A DNA stretch of 64,000 bases, taken from Ascaris suum. Its lineage: Eukaryota; Nematoda; Chromadorea; Rhabditida; Ascarididae. The notes under the pieces are model-generated. The model ran no database searches. It had not been told where the DNA came from and saw nothing but the letters and a program-made list of their open reading frames with translations. Numbering within the stretch: position 1 is the stretch's first letter; each line of letters starts with the position of its first letter. Below, piece by piece: positions 45,781 through 58,466 of the stretch. Where the stretch lies: the NCBI GenBank assembly GCA_013433145.1, contig CM024183.1, positions 6,987,703-7,051,702 on the forward strand, written 5' to 3'. The position numbers and the translations under genes were made by a program.

Positions 45781-48700
45781 GTAAGCATTTCAACCTTAAT
45801 TAATTTTTGCAATATTATGTTCACTTATCTTCCATTTCACATTACCTTCAACTGTGCTTCTGTTTTATCTGAAGTTAGGTCACAGTGGTTGAAAACATAT
45901 TGTGACGTTGATAGAAGACTTTTAAGAAGTCTTACTCACGCTTAAGCTACTCCTAGTGGTCACTGACCACAGCCAAAGCAATTTTCGATTGGATTACCTG
46001 GCTGCCCTAACGACGATATTAGTGTGACTCGGCTTTTGAGCCGGTAGGAGTAGGAGAAAATAGCGACCACTACTGCAAAGTGATCATACGCATCGGTTGA
46101 ACAGTTGACATGAGTTTGAAGGAGGTGCTGAATGATGTAGTCGTTAGGAATGAAAATATTTCTAAGAAGCCATGTCTTTCAGCCAGATAATTCATCCACA
46201 AATACCAATAAACGAACGGCTTATGTGTCTCAACCACATTTCAACTTCACTTATCGGCGATGTTCATGACCGATGCTGCAGATGAATTTTACCGTTCTTC
46301 CTCATTATCCAAGATATTTTCATTCATTATTTTTCAGCGTAGACGAGGCTGAGGAGGAGATCGAAGAAGATGAAGAAGAGGAGGAAGACGAAGTAGAAGA
46401 AGTGCATCAAGAGGAACCTCAGTAAGTTCCACTCATATGCAAAGCAAATGTTATCATGACACTGGCAGGACTAACTTATTCTGAATTTGCCCAACGAAGT
46501 GCCTAACATTCAGTCATAATAAGTATGTTTCCCACTCTTCTGGAAACTTCGCAAAACATATGGAGAAACAGTTAACGTCAGCATCAACCATCTCCTCAGT
46601 ATTACAACACTGCAGCATTCAAAGTAACTTTCCCACTGCTTTAACTTTCAAAGTAAGCTTTAACTTTCCCATTGCATCATTCAAAGTATGTGTTATTTTT
46701 ACCAAATAACGCGTTGAATACTGTGATTGAGTTCCAAAGTATTGGGGAAGTTGAGCGCTGTATACCCATCGAAACTTGCATGAACTCTTCCTTCCAGTTC
46801 ACGACATTCTTATGGCTTCGTGTTTCCACTTGAAGCAGCATGGCATGTACAGTAAACCTGACTCCAATAATGATATCGCAACAAATTAATCAAGCATATG
46901 ATTTTTGTGCATTTGCGTTCTACAGCAATTGTTTTTGGCTGTTAATTCCGCATTATCATTTTCTGCATCGGTAGACAACATTTTCCATGCGATTCGATTC
47001 TATGATCACAAATATTTTCTGTGAGATGAAAAGATAACATTCATTAAAAGTTCTATGAAAATTGCCTAATCTGATTTCTTCTAATCTAGCATAAATTCTG
47101 CAGCACTGTAGCGCTAAAAAAAATACTACGTATATATGCTAACGCTTGAGTTGTATTGAGAAGCAACATTATTGTTCAAAACGCTGAAACGTTACTCTCT
47201 GCTCTCCTACTCCTCTTCACCCCGAATTATGGGCAGAAGATCAGATAAGAAGGATTTTGCACTTTTTCTGGTGATCAGATCCATAGATCAGGCTCAATTA
47301 TCAGTCCTAATTGAAGAAGAGAGATTTTTCAGAACGGCTGAACCAGAGCCTGAAGCCGATGAGCAGCATGAGGAATCCAAGTAAGCTCCTATATGTCTAT
47401 GTCGTGTTTTCTAATTGAATTCAAAACCAATCTAGAATTCTTATTAGGGAAATATGGGAAATATTGGACTTTTTTGATAAGTAGCACTGACAACCCGCAG
47501 AGGGTGTTTGGTTGAATTGACCACAAAAGGAGTTGTTTCGTCATATGTTCACATATGACGAACAACTCCTTTTGTGGTCAATTCAAGTTGTTTGGGGTGA
47601 TTTCTCCTCGTTGAGTAGTGCTACCAAAGAATCTGAAATACTGTAATATAGAATGAGCGTTTGCATTTACCGACTGAACAGCTGACTTGAGGTTATTCTC
47701 AGATGTTGAGTAGATACCTACGAAGCTCAATGTTCCACATGTGCACAACTCAATACGTAGTGAAAATGGAAAAAAAGTTGACTACTATATCAGAGGACTT
47801 CATGGCTATCACTAGGTCAACACGTTAGCGCCCTTCTAGCGGCAACAATGCAGCACAGTTCTAGAACATTATAACAGGTCTCTATTGAACGCAATCATTG
47901 GAAGTAAGTAGTATCAAATAAAAATTGGTCAAAATAAGGATCAATGGTAGGAAACTCCATGCATCTTATATAATATAGTCGGGAGCTATAGGAGAAGCGT
48001 ATGCGAGAATGATAAAATCTTAGCGCAGTATCTTTTGCACCCTATTGTAGATCGTTTTCAGTGGAACTGAGAGATTCTCTGAAGAGGCTGAAACATCCTG
48101 CTGCAAATTTTAACAATCTGAACTACAGCGCCGTTGGGCTTCTTAGAGAGTCACGCGAGAACGACGCCTTGGGATCCAGTAAAGTAATGTGCATGAGAGT
48201 CACTGCATTATTTGCAATGCTAAGTTTTCAATAAGGCCGAAGAATTTTTTGAAGCCATAGGCGCTGTCTTGTAGCTCACTTTGAGAGAACGATAACGATA
48301 CAATTGAGTGGTCCACTCGGTTAGTCCCACAGGAAATTCTTTAAACCGGGGCTAATTCAACAAGCCAATTTTTTTACATATTCTGCAACTTCGCTCGATG
48401 GTAGATGGGGAACATTTCGCAAGGTCGACAACGAACCTTGCCAAGAATATGACTTGAGAACTGTTTTCTGTACACATGAACTGGTGCAAATAGGGAGAAA
48501 TTAGATCATATGTGATGCTGCATCTCCATTGAAGCTTACCGTTAGCCTGCTACCAAACCACACAGTACTGTTGGTGTCTTTATGGCGGTTAGCAAAGAAA
48601 ACGAAATCCAATCTGTGGTCATCTAACGCCATCATCGAGTGTTTCTAGGCTTCTAGGTCCCTCTTCCCGTATTGATTCGATACGATCCCAGCCCACCGAA

Positions 48701-51700
48701 GAAGGCTTTCTCGGATGATGGGATAGAGTGTATCACTCTTTCGATTTCATGCTGCCCTGGGAAAAACTTTACCATTTCAGCATCCAATGCATCTGAATAC
48801 CTATGCGTCCTTATGATAGCTACTTTATGGCGTCCTGAAAAAAGAGTAAAATGGATTACTACAATTTATATCGTACAAATAAATTTTCGCATAACTAAGA
48901 AAGAGTTGCTCTATAACACAGCTGATGCCTAGACTGATTAGTACCACATGGTTCTATCTGCAACAAATAATCTAACGGTTTACACAAATGCCCTGAAGAG
49001 CAGACGGAAAGCCATTTACTGACGCCTAGAGCAAATAACGTCCTTAGAGAGCGAAACAATTCATTTGGTCAAAAGAGTCTTCCAATTTTGCTCGGGGATC
49101 CCTTTTTTGAGATGCAATCAGAGCGAAAGTTGCCGTGTTGTGCCATCAGCTCATCTGCGGCAATTGACTGGAGTGAGGTGTGATGGGGCCATTTTTTCTT
49201 GATGACTGTCATAGGTTCCGTTATTTGTGACGAATTAAATGAAGGTAACAAGGCGAGACTGTCAAGAACCGATCATATATCACCTTATCGATCATAAAAT
49301 ATGCTTTAAGCCATGACTTCAAAGAGTCCTCCGGCCTCGTTGAGAACTCTCCGTTGGAAGCTGTGCAAAACTAGCACCATTAAAGCATGTAGCATTACCG
49401 CAAATAAACTCAACTATCAGAATCTCCGCAGGTAATCGATCTGTAGCCTCAGATTGCATCGCGGATGACGCAGTGACCATTTATAGCGCCAGCCGCAACT
49501 TTTCCCTTTATTTGCACTTCGTGACTTCTGATGATCGCGATCAATTGGAATCTATATGAAGCGTGAACGAGATGTTGATTTCGAAATACCGCTGCTGCGC
49601 TGACCATTCGTTAGCCCTTGGACAGCAACAGATTTCGGATAATGGTTCCGAGAGTTAGCTGCAACATTCTCACCTATTCGACGAATAATAAACGATTTTT
49701 TTTCCAATTCAATCGATAGTAGTTATCGGGCAATTTCTGAAGTTGAAATGTACATCAGAAGTGAGTTAATAAACCATGAAATCCTACGTAGAAAACAAGA
49801 AATGTTTTATGCAGAACTCGGCGTCCACCAGCTGAGAAGACTGACGACGAGCCGAAGGAAATGACCGAAGCCGAAAAAGCGATGCTGGTCAGTTGAACTT
49901 AATCAAATAAATCTTTCACAAAAGGAAATAATGCTTTCCTAACTTCATTTCCGCCTTCAATGGGATCTTCAAAGAAGCAGAGAAAATCGATTCATTCATT
50001 CATTCAGACTCAACGCAATTTAAAAAAAAATTTTTTTTTCTCCACTTTTTTTGCATTTGCACTCAAATCCATTGCAATTTTGCAATTTTAAATGTGCAAA
50101 AAATTTTAGACATTTCTGAACATTTATTTCAATATTGTATATATGAGATAAACGACGACTGAGTGAGTCCACTATATGGTTAGAACATCAAAAAGAACTG
50201 TTAAGACGAATAAAGCGACGTAGTAATTTTCGAAAGTATTCATTAAAGTCACTGCCAAGTAATTTCTAACTAAAGTTGTGGAGAAAGGAAAAATCAAGCT
50301 CATTAAAGAACCACTCCGATGAGTTACATTGCAAGCGTGCCTTTCGTTCTCCTTCATTGGTTTGGAGGAACTCTTCCAATCCTTTGAGTGATGGAAAAGA
50401 AAATATAAAATCTCAAAATTTGTTGCTCGCAAATTTTTGCGAAGTATTCAGAGCCCTTCTGCAGAATGTTGCCGGCCATAGGGCGGATGAAACCACCAAA
50501 TCCAAAAAAAAAAATCTCCCGGTGGCCGTATCGAAAATAATATAGTTTCTCAAGCACAGCAAATAAATGCGTTGACTCGACTAGCTTGCAAACTGTAGGC
50601 GGCTAAAAAACGCCATGAAGAGGAAGAAGCTGCAAAAATGCAAGATTATGAAGAGCGACGTCGACAAGAACGCGAACAGGAAGAGGAGGAACTGAGACAA
50701 CTGAAGGAACGACAAGAACAACGTAGGTTGCAACGAGAAGAAGAAGAACGAGAAATGGCTGAGAGACGACGACTAGACGAAGAACGACGGCGAACCGAAG
50801 AGGTGAGCAGGGCGAACAATTTTGAGCAAAAAGTTTTTTTGATCATTCCATAATCAAATTTTTTTTTTTGCGCAGAGCTTGCAGTGCTCCCTTCGAAAAA
50901 GTTGGCCAAAACATTTCTGGAAGTTGTCCACATGTATTATAAAGGCGTCGTCTCTATGTGTATGAGTATGACTGTCTGTCTACTTTTGCATCAGTTTCCA
51001 ACCAATAACCACTACAGCGAAAATATGAAGTTTCAAGTGACTGAATTTGATGATAAGATGAGGTCATGTGTTGCCTTTCACGTTTATCTAATTTGTTCTA
51101 GCCACAGTTTGAGTTCTAGCGATTTCGATCTGCCGAAAATTTACGTATTTTCAACAAAATCGTTTTTTTTTTCATTTTTGATCAACTCGTTTATAGAAAA
51201 GCAAATCTGCTGCGAAAATATTTGCATTAGCCGCCGAATTAGTTAAATTATGACTATATTCCTAGATATTTTTCTTGATCATGCAAGTGGATGCAAAAAC
51301 GCTTTTTTTTCGCCATCGTTATGCTGCATATCTCTGTTCGTTCTGAATTCTTGGCGCAAATGTACACAGGATTCACGATATGGAGATAAATAGTTCGTTT
51401 TTAAAGTGCCCTATGTCATGAAATGCTCAACATTTTGGTAAATGGAAAAAAAAAAGCCTCTAGAGCAAGCCTCATTAGATAATATCATATTCTTCGATAA
51501 TAATCACCTTCAATAATTTTATGAATGCATTTTATCATAGGTTATCAAATGTCCACACCCATTCTAAACATTATCAAATGATAGCATAATTTTAAAAAAA
51601 AGAACGATTGTGAAATGTAAATGTTGCCGTTATTTATCGAAATAGAACGATCAACATTTTCTAAGGGATATGCTAACATATCGAAAGGTAGAGAAATGGA

Positions 51701-54700
51701 TCGAATATGTGAATTAAAAATTAAAAATGTTGTATTATAATGATACGAAACGTGAAATGACAAATAATATGCTATTTCATCTGATTGAACATTAATCAAG
51801 TAAGATACATTCGGGATAACTCTTATCGTAATATTCGATTACCTTATACTATCTATAAAACTTTATGAAACAACGCAGCAAATAATACTGATAAGTTGAA
51901 AATGCTCGAAGAGTTATTTCCACTTAATAAGAGAAAATCTTCTGCCACCGTTGAGGTTAGTCAATAGATAATGAAATTTTTCTTAGACCGTTGATTTATT
52001 GATCCTTATCAGTATGTGATCACGGGGTGACCGAATACTCTTCAGTTTTATGACTCAGTTAAAGAAATTAAAGAAACTTGATATCTCGACTTCTATTGCT
52101 CAGATATGACCATTCCGAGGCAAACAAGGGCTGAGCGAGAAAATATTGAAAATTTTCCTTTTATGTGAACAGATATGATGCAACACAGTGTGAAGCTGGG
52201 GACCACTACTTTGATCGTAGCAGGGTTCCTCTCGCGAGGACCATTCTTTATAGACAGGTGTAAAAGAAAGTGAGATTACCTTTTCTAGTTCAAAAGGTTT
52301 CACTATTCTAGTGTCTTGTGAAAATCAAAATGGAGTATTGGTCGAATGAGGAAACTGTAAAGGTTGCTGAATAGCTTACTATGTTCCCATTACAGAATGG
52401 CAGCAAATTGCAGAAAATGCGCTTGGCCTAAGACTTCTCGCTCCTCCAGCTGAGGATAAATGGGGAGATGGAGGGCTGCATGAGGTGGTCAATCCTGGAA
52501 TTCCTCACTCTATTTTTCGTGAGACAGGAAACCACCTCTTTAGACCCCCACTCCTTGCTTTTCGGTTGAAGTAACTCATACGCAGATGAAACGCTAGCTC
52601 TTAACCAAATATGTTCTGGATCATTCATCAATGAAGAGGATGCTCGGCACAAAAGAAATAAGCGAATATAATACACTTTCTAGAGGAGTATCAAAGCTGC
52701 ACTCAGCAACTTATTTAAGGAGGAGCGGAAGAAACGACTTGAAAACGAAAAACGGAAACGAGAAGCTGAAAGACTGAAAAGGCAACAAATGATGGCGGGC
52801 TCATTTGCGGGCGCAGCATCCGGTGAACCTGGTCGGAATTTTGTCATCAATAAGAGCGATAAAAGCAAAATGACGAATCTTGCTGGAGTAAGATTTTATT
52901 GCGCAAAACATAGTATTCATATTTTTGTCTCTCTCCACTAGTTGTTCTTCTAAACCAACTACTAAATACTTTCACTAAATCTTCAAATGAATATTGAGAC
53001 ATTCAAAAACCATGGATATGTCATCCACACTTTTTCCATCCAAAATCCCACCGAAATTTTATAGCGTTTCCAAGTTATTTTCTATGCAAATTTATTAATC
53101 AGTAAAAAAAAATCAGATGGAGACCAGTCAAGGCTCATAATTCAACAACGGAATTAGGAACTCAAATCTGAGAAATCAGAAGCGAAATATGAAGTTAGCT
53201 TATCCAATAAGTTTTTTGACTGAACAAATAGGTTTCACTTGTGACCGACGTTATAGTCACTACAGATAACCGTCTTATATTATTTATAGGTTAACGCCAA
53301 ATCTGAGATGAATAAAGAGCAAAAAGAAGAGGCACGTCGGAACTTCATTGCTGCTATTAGTAGGATGCCTGATATTTCTGGGCTACTTGTCAACGATTTG
53401 AAGCAGAGAATAGTCCAGTTGCATCAACGTATTTGCAAACTTGAAGCCGATAAGTACGACTTGGAGAAGCGTCATGAACGTCAGGAGTATGATGTGAGTT
53501 TTTTTTTTCGAAGAGTAAGCTCAACATCGATTTTCAGTGATCCTTAGTTAACCTAATGCATGAAACGGCACTTTCCCCATCTCGGAGGCAGAAATAGGAA
53601 CTGTATAATAGGGAGGGGTAGGGGGGGGGGGAGGAACGTTTGATTTTTTTGAACTTGGTGCTACAGTCGTGCCTACCGCTTATCAAAGTCACATGAACTC
53701 TAGGCTGATCGTCGATGATGATGTTGCTGTTACCGTCTGTTACCGTGAAATGTTGATTTCGCAAGTAAAAAAGGAGTAGCTACAATAACGGCGATAAATA
53801 ACCAAGAACATCTGAGGTCAACGATAACAACATCCCGTTGTTGCAACTTTTTGTTTGCTGCTCATCTCACTTCCAGCATTCTATATGGTGCTATCTCTCT
53901 TCTAAAGTCAGCGTCCTTCACATATCTTTGTTGAATGCACTACGCTACTGCCTCATGGCAATGCTTGCTGCAGTGCATCCATTTATGTTGACTCTTGCTG
54001 CTTTCCATCTGTCATTGAAGTGAAAGTTTTCTGATATAGGCTATGCGTACTCGCACTAGCACTGACGACGTGCGAACATCGAAGAAAATCTGTAGAGCAT
54101 TTCATCTCAAAGTCCTCACAAACCATCGGCACAAGACATAGGCCGAACGTTTGTGTTTCGCGAAAGAAATACGTTGAGGACTTTATGCTGCAGTCTCTCT
54201 TCAAGCAGGCAAACGTGAACTCCACTTGAAACCTTTAGCCTCTTTTCATTCATGCAAAAGGCAATTTGTCTTCATGTATCCTGCAAGAGCAATAGATGAC
54301 GATAATTCGCCAGCATAATAAAACAAATCTGCTAGCTTTAGAGATTTAATGAAGAAATGTGCACATGTTCTGAAGTTCTACAGTGGGCGTAATTAAGATG
54401 GACGGTGAAGCATTAGAAAGTTCGCTGAATTGATTCGGGCATTGGCTGACGGCTTCTTCGAACTCGCTGATGTAACTTTTTGGACATCAAGCGGATCCCG
54501 AAGTGTGCGTGGTTACGGTGTATGATCGCTAGTCTATAAATCTAGCTCTAGTCTATAAACCTCTAGTTCTTATAGGATTGTTTGATATTTTAAGCGGATA
54601 TCTCTAGGCTTGTTCGAAACACCAAATTCGTATCACTTTGCGTCATTGAAAATGTCTCGGCAAGAGAACGTACTTACAAAAATAATTATAAGGGACATCA

Positions 54701-57700
54701 AAATTAGCATTCATAAAAGCCGGTGTAGGGAAAATCCTTCTAATAACAAATCACCTCTAAATGTGGTCCTTAAATGGTTCTAATCTGATAAGATGTGATT
54801 CTTGCACCTGGTTCATTGACTATTCTTCCCTATACGCTGAAAAACTTATGTCAAATACGCTTTTATAGGCGAAAAAAATATACCACTGTTGAAATATCAC
54901 ATCGTAAAGGAAATGACGATGTCGAATGCTTACAATCTTAGACAGCGCAAATATCACGCGTAAATGGTTTGTTGAAAGGAAGCTCAAGCAGATTTAACGG
55001 ATTTTGTCATGGATCGCGAAAGAGAAAATGATAAAACTCTTGCTTCATATGGTTCACAATGAATGCTCACGAAATGCAATCAAACGAGAATCGTGGTGGT
55101 GCTCAAGAAAGAGCTCAAGAAATACGGCAGCTCGCACGACCAAACTTTTGATAGATAAGTCCTAAGCAGGCTTTGGCTGTGTGCAGCAGCAGTCAACAGG
55201 TATAATTTTGGATCAACGATCATGCGTATGCTTTGGCAACCGATCGGTAATGCACGATCAGCAAACGAAAATACGGCGATTTCGTCGCCATTTCTTATAT
55301 TATGCGGATTCTAGAAGTGATAATTAGTCAGATGTCTTTGCATGTTTACTTATGAGATTCTTCTTTTGTAGTACAAGAGATGACTATGTTGGGCCGCACT
55401 CATATATGCTAGTTTTTGGGCTTCTTTTCATAGGAGTGTCTAAACGCAACAACCCTCTCAGGTCGCTGCTGTCAAACAATCTGGTGCTGTCTTCGATTCA
55501 TCGAAAAAAATTTCGCCCCTTCCAGCCTTGTTGTCTGAAAGAAAGTCTCATCCGTCGGCTACTTCATTTACTTCCGAATCTGAGTAATTCTGGGGATGAT
55601 GATTAACCGCATAGATCATAATACGTAGTACGAAAGGCTGTTATACCTTCTTCGTTTGCAATCACAGTAGTTCGTTAGTGACCGCCCACTATTAGTAAAT
55701 GACCACTGACTTCTAGGTTTTAGCAAGGTTTTCAGGAGTAATTTCCTCACTGTCGAAAGCGACTAGTCGTCTTCGAATTAATAATAGGTAAACGCCGCTA
55801 ACCTTAATGTTTTTTAGCTTAAAGAATTACATGAAAGAGAACTGCAAGTGGCTCGTAACAAGGCGCTGAAGAAAGGCCTCGATCCAAACGAAGCCGTCTC
55901 TTCATTACATCCGGTTCGTTATTTTTATTCCTGCTTTTGATGGCTTCAATGCTGTTTTGCATAACATTACCGTTAGGTATTCCGGTGCAATGATCCTCAG
56001 TAGCCTGGACATGAGGAAATTGCGACTTCGTATAGTCCTTTTAAATTTTCCTGAAATCTCATATGTTGGTAAATGCATCAGGTTTAAAATTATATCCGCT
56101 TGTTGCGACGATGCTAAATGTCGCTTACAAAGCTCCATAGTTTCTGCGATATGCAAGTAGCAGACGCTGATTCCGATGCCTTCTATCTATCGTGGACAAA
56201 TGGTTCCACGCAGGAATATCTTCGTTTTTTTCACTGATGCATAAATTTATGGACTTGTTGGTACCCAGTAGTTCGGGCACTATTTGAGGGGAACTAAACC
56301 TAAAGCTATAAAAAATCCAGTCATCCTACCAGGCCATCTGGCAATCCTCGGTGCAGACTCAATGAGATCGAAGTTCCCTTGAGGAGTTGAAAGACTCGTG
56401 GTTATCGAAGGTGCCGTAAAGCATATGCCATCTTTATTATCTGACTCACTTGGTTTGTTTGTTTTTCAGCCGAAAGTTAATGTGGCGTCGAAATTTGATC
56501 GCCAAACTGATCGACGTTCTTATTCCGATCGACGCAATCTTTACGAACATGTGAGAATTTACTAGCAACTTCCGTTCCATATGGCTGCAAGCCGCTTGGA
56601 AATAAAGTTGAGAAATTATGCTACGTAATTAACACTTGTTGAGCAATACTTCGACTTATGAGATATTCCATCCCTCTCAAAAACTTTCCACCTCAAATAC
56701 AACATTTTAAATGCCGTCAAGGTTTAGTTCATTAAGAAATGATTATGGCAACTTTACTGTATGCGCATAATGTCTCTATGTTTATTTTCTCGGTTGATGA
56801 CACGGTTGTTCATTCTCGGAATATATGACGACTGTATGAAAATCCTCAATCTTTGATATTTATCAATTCTTCGGTTGCTCGCATAAGCAATGTCTGATTG
56901 GATTATTAGTGCAGAAGACTGATCTCATTTCATAGGAGATTATCCGCGACGAGGAATTTCATAATGCTAAAATATTTCTTCTCTTTCACTCCATCGAGCA
57001 TTCAAAAAATCCTTACAAGGATATACTGAGTGCAGAAGTCGCTCAGAAGTTTCTGTAATCATCATATCAGTCTACCCGAAAATACCTCAGAACCTTCGTT
57101 TCAATCTCGCCATTGTACGGATAGTATAGATGGACCGTTTAACCCAGCAGTTGTGATTTTTGCCCACTTGATCGGTAAATGAAGGAAACGGCACTTAGAA
57201 GTACTCATCATATTTTGTTTGCAGCCCGTCATCAAAAAACCACCGAAAATAGCTCATGGCACAGCACGTCCACCACCTGAATGGGGTCGGCGTGACAACG
57301 AAGAACTGGAACAACTCCGAAAAAATCGCGGGCCGTTTAAGTATACTGAACTAGTGAAAGCAGAAGGTGATGCAGCTCGACCGCCTGTTCAACCAATCCC
57401 ACTTTCTCTTCCAGATCCAGACGAAGTAGAGGATGAACCACCCGCACCAGCCCCAGCTGCTGCACCTGTACGTATTTCTTAGTTTTTTGATTCTCGAATA
57501 TACCATAGAGCAACATAAAAACTCTCAGCCGCAATCCAACTTCACAGCTGCTATTCTTCATCTGGAATTTTATGTGCAATTTCAAAAATAACTTCGACCG
57601 CTTTTTCAAACAATTCGAAGAAAATGTCCAATGCTCTGTGTGTAATTATTACAAACTATTTCAACAGTCAGTGATTTCCGTATACTTGGTAGTAATTTTT

Positions 57701-58222
57701 TCTTTTTGATATTCTATACTATATAATGATGATTAGCGCATATAGCACCACGTATCATGCAAATAATTTTAATCCTTAATGCTTCCTTTATACGATTCAT
57801 CTGGATATTATATAGGTATGCTCATTGGGCTAAATCCTTACTACCTAAAACGGAACATTTCTGCAGATCTCAGAAAGCTACTATAAGAATATCCGTATAG
57901 TATAATATAATGGCATTTATCCAACGCATAAATATAATTGGAAAGCATTTAAAACAGTTTTTTGACGATTCGATTTTATCATTCAACAAGATTTGACTTT
58001 TGCCTCTTTTCTAAGCGTCGTATAGCTCAAATTCCACTAATTCGAATGGTGCATTTAAACATGCAAAGTGCTGCTAAGGATTTGTGAATGTGAACGTAAA
58101 ATTTCTCTTAAGCAACGAGGCATTAATAATTTTTGGTACGTTTTTCCGCAATTAATTTTAATAACCGCAACTCAAAAGGAATTGCAGTTAATTTTCAGGC
58201 CGAAGTTGAAGCTGGAAATTAA
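45758..58222 (+). CDS. Troponin T, downstream copy (11 exons)
   Basis: Second troponin T gene, about 8 kb downstream of the first and in the same orientation. Exons: 45758-45780, 46338-46421, 47333-47380, 49815-49887, 50599-50802, 52720-52887, 53290-53493, 55818-55913, 56470-56550, 57225-57467, 58199-58222. They total 1248 nt, or 415 residues plus stop. Every intron sits at the same place and phase as in gene 1. The protein has the acidic N-terminus (MSDEEDQ, then a Glu/Asp run), the Arg/Glu helix, the invariant block starting [27 protein letters not shown] and [13 protein letters not shown]. It lacks the PPVEE repeats of gene 1 and instead ends in a Pro/Ala stretch and a seven-residue last exon. 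The role is as for gene 1: anchoring the troponin complex to tropomyosin in muscle. The last exon is the weakest part; an alternative upstream acceptor would give a 25-residue different end. Both genes appear intact, with no frameshift. Confidence 0.93.
46338..46421 (+). CDS. TnT gene 2 exon 2, acidic head
   Basis: 84 nt, phase 2 on both sides, between TTTTCAG and GTAAGT. It encodes [20 protein letters not shown] and EVHQEEP. It is 27 nt shorter than its counterpart and skippable in frame. Confidence 0.88.
46617..46688. repeat. Imperfect short tandem repeats in TnT gene 2 intron 2
   Basis: CATTCAAAGTA and TAACTTTCCCA-type units recur three and two times respectively, interleaved. They look like slippage or duplication products. 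Confidence 0.7.
47333..47380 (+). CDS. TnT gene 2 exon 3, acidic head
   Basis: 48 nt, phase 2 on both sides, between TTTTTCAG and GTAAGC. It encodes [15 protein letters not shown]. It is skippable in frame. Confidence 0.88.
47512..47586. repeat. Near-perfect 75-bp palindrome in TnT gene 2 intron 3
   Basis: Arms 47512-47547 and 47552-47586 are reverse complements apart from one extra base, around a 4-base loop (TTCA). The arm begins TTGAATTGACCACAAAAGG. This can form a 35-bp hairpin. It may be a tiny inverted-repeat transposon or a recent foldback. No open frame lies inside it. Confidence 0.92.
48062..48178 (+). other. Exon-like open segment in TnT gene 2 intron 3
   Basis: Flanked by CGTTTTCAG and GTAAAG and open throughout, reading [20 protein letters not shown] and then [15 protein letters not shown]. 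Its phase does not match the troponin exons around it, so it is not a simple cassette of that gene. It may be a piece of a decayed element. No family recognised. Confidence 0.2.
49815..49887 (+). CDS. TnT gene 2 exon 4
   Basis: 73 nt, phase 2 to 0, between TTATGCAG and GTCAGT. It encodes [15 protein letters not shown] and then MTEAEKAML, identical at its end to gene 1. Confidence 0.9.
50599..50802 (+). CDS. TnT gene 2 exon 5, charged helix
   Basis: 204 nt, phase 0, from AACTGTAG to GTGAGC. It starts [20 protein letters not shown]. Same length as gene 1 exon 5. Confidence 0.95.
52720..52887 (+). CDS. TnT gene 2 exon 6
   Basis: 168 nt, phase 0, from TTATTTAAG to GTAAGA. It encodes [28 protein letters not shown], then the divergent linker [11 protein letters not shown] and MTNLAG. 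It is one codon shorter than in gene 1. Confidence 0.92.
53290..53493 (+). CDS. TnT gene 2 exon 7, troponin I-binding core
   Basis: 204 nt, phase 0, from ATTTATAG to GTGAGT. The first half is divergent from gene 1 ([20 protein letters not shown]); the last 22 residues are identical. Confidence 0.95.
55818..55913 (+). CDS. TnT gene 2 exon 8
   Basis: 96 nt, phase 0, from TTTTTTAG to GTTCGT. It encodes [20 protein letters not shown], then [12 protein letters not shown]. The weak donor is supported by the position shared with gene 1. Confidence 0.93.
56470..56550 (+). CDS. TnT gene 2 exon 9
   Basis: 81 nt, phase 0, from GTTTTTCAG to GTGAGA. It encodes [20 protein letters not shown] through LYEH. 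Confidence 0.95.
57225..57467 (+). CDS. TnT gene 2 exon 10, Pro-rich tail
   Basis: 243 nt, phase 0, from TTGTTTGCAG to GTACGT. It starts [20 protein letters not shown] and ends [15 protein letters not shown]. It lacks the PPVEE repeat of gene 1. Confidence 0.93.
58199..58222 (+). CDS. TnT gene 2 exon 11, C-terminus (tentative)
   Basis: 24 nt from TAATTTTCAG, encoding AEVEAGN and a TAA stop. It was chosen because TTTTCAG is the better acceptor. The acceptor GAATTGCAG at 58186, also in phase 0, would instead read a basic, Cys-containing 25-residue end to a stop at 58263-58265. Confidence 0.6.
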   Translation, partial: AEVEAGN

Positions 58223-58286
58223 TCGTCCATCTAATAAATGCGATCAATGTGGAGAATCCGGCTAAATAATTCGTATAGAAAAAGAA

Positions 58287-58292
58287 AATAAA
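58287..58292 (+). terminator. Possible polyadenylation signal of TnT gene 2
   Basis: AATAAA about 65 bases after the proposed stop at 58222, a normal nematode distance. Another AATAAA at 58233 seems too close to that stop. Confidence 0.5.
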
Positions 58293-58436
58293 TTTTTTTT
58301 TGCAATATTCGCATTTCATGATAATCACAAGCTTATCAGTTCTTTCTTCATTCATACTGCAGATTGCAATAAAGTTTTCTATTCGGAATTGCAATGAATT
58401 AAGAAAATAAATAAATATCTCAAAAACTCTATGAAT

Positions 58437-58466
58437 CTAGATTATTCTAGATTATTCTAGATTATT
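58437..58466. repeat. Tandem TAGATTATTC repeat, three copies
   Basis: TAGATTATTC occurs three times in direct succession. Confidence 0.9.

Noticed and set aside
50884..51246. Plus-strand 120-codon open frame in TnT gene 2 intron 5
   Set aside because: It is hydrophobic and low in complexity with poly-T runs, has no motif and shows no splice context.
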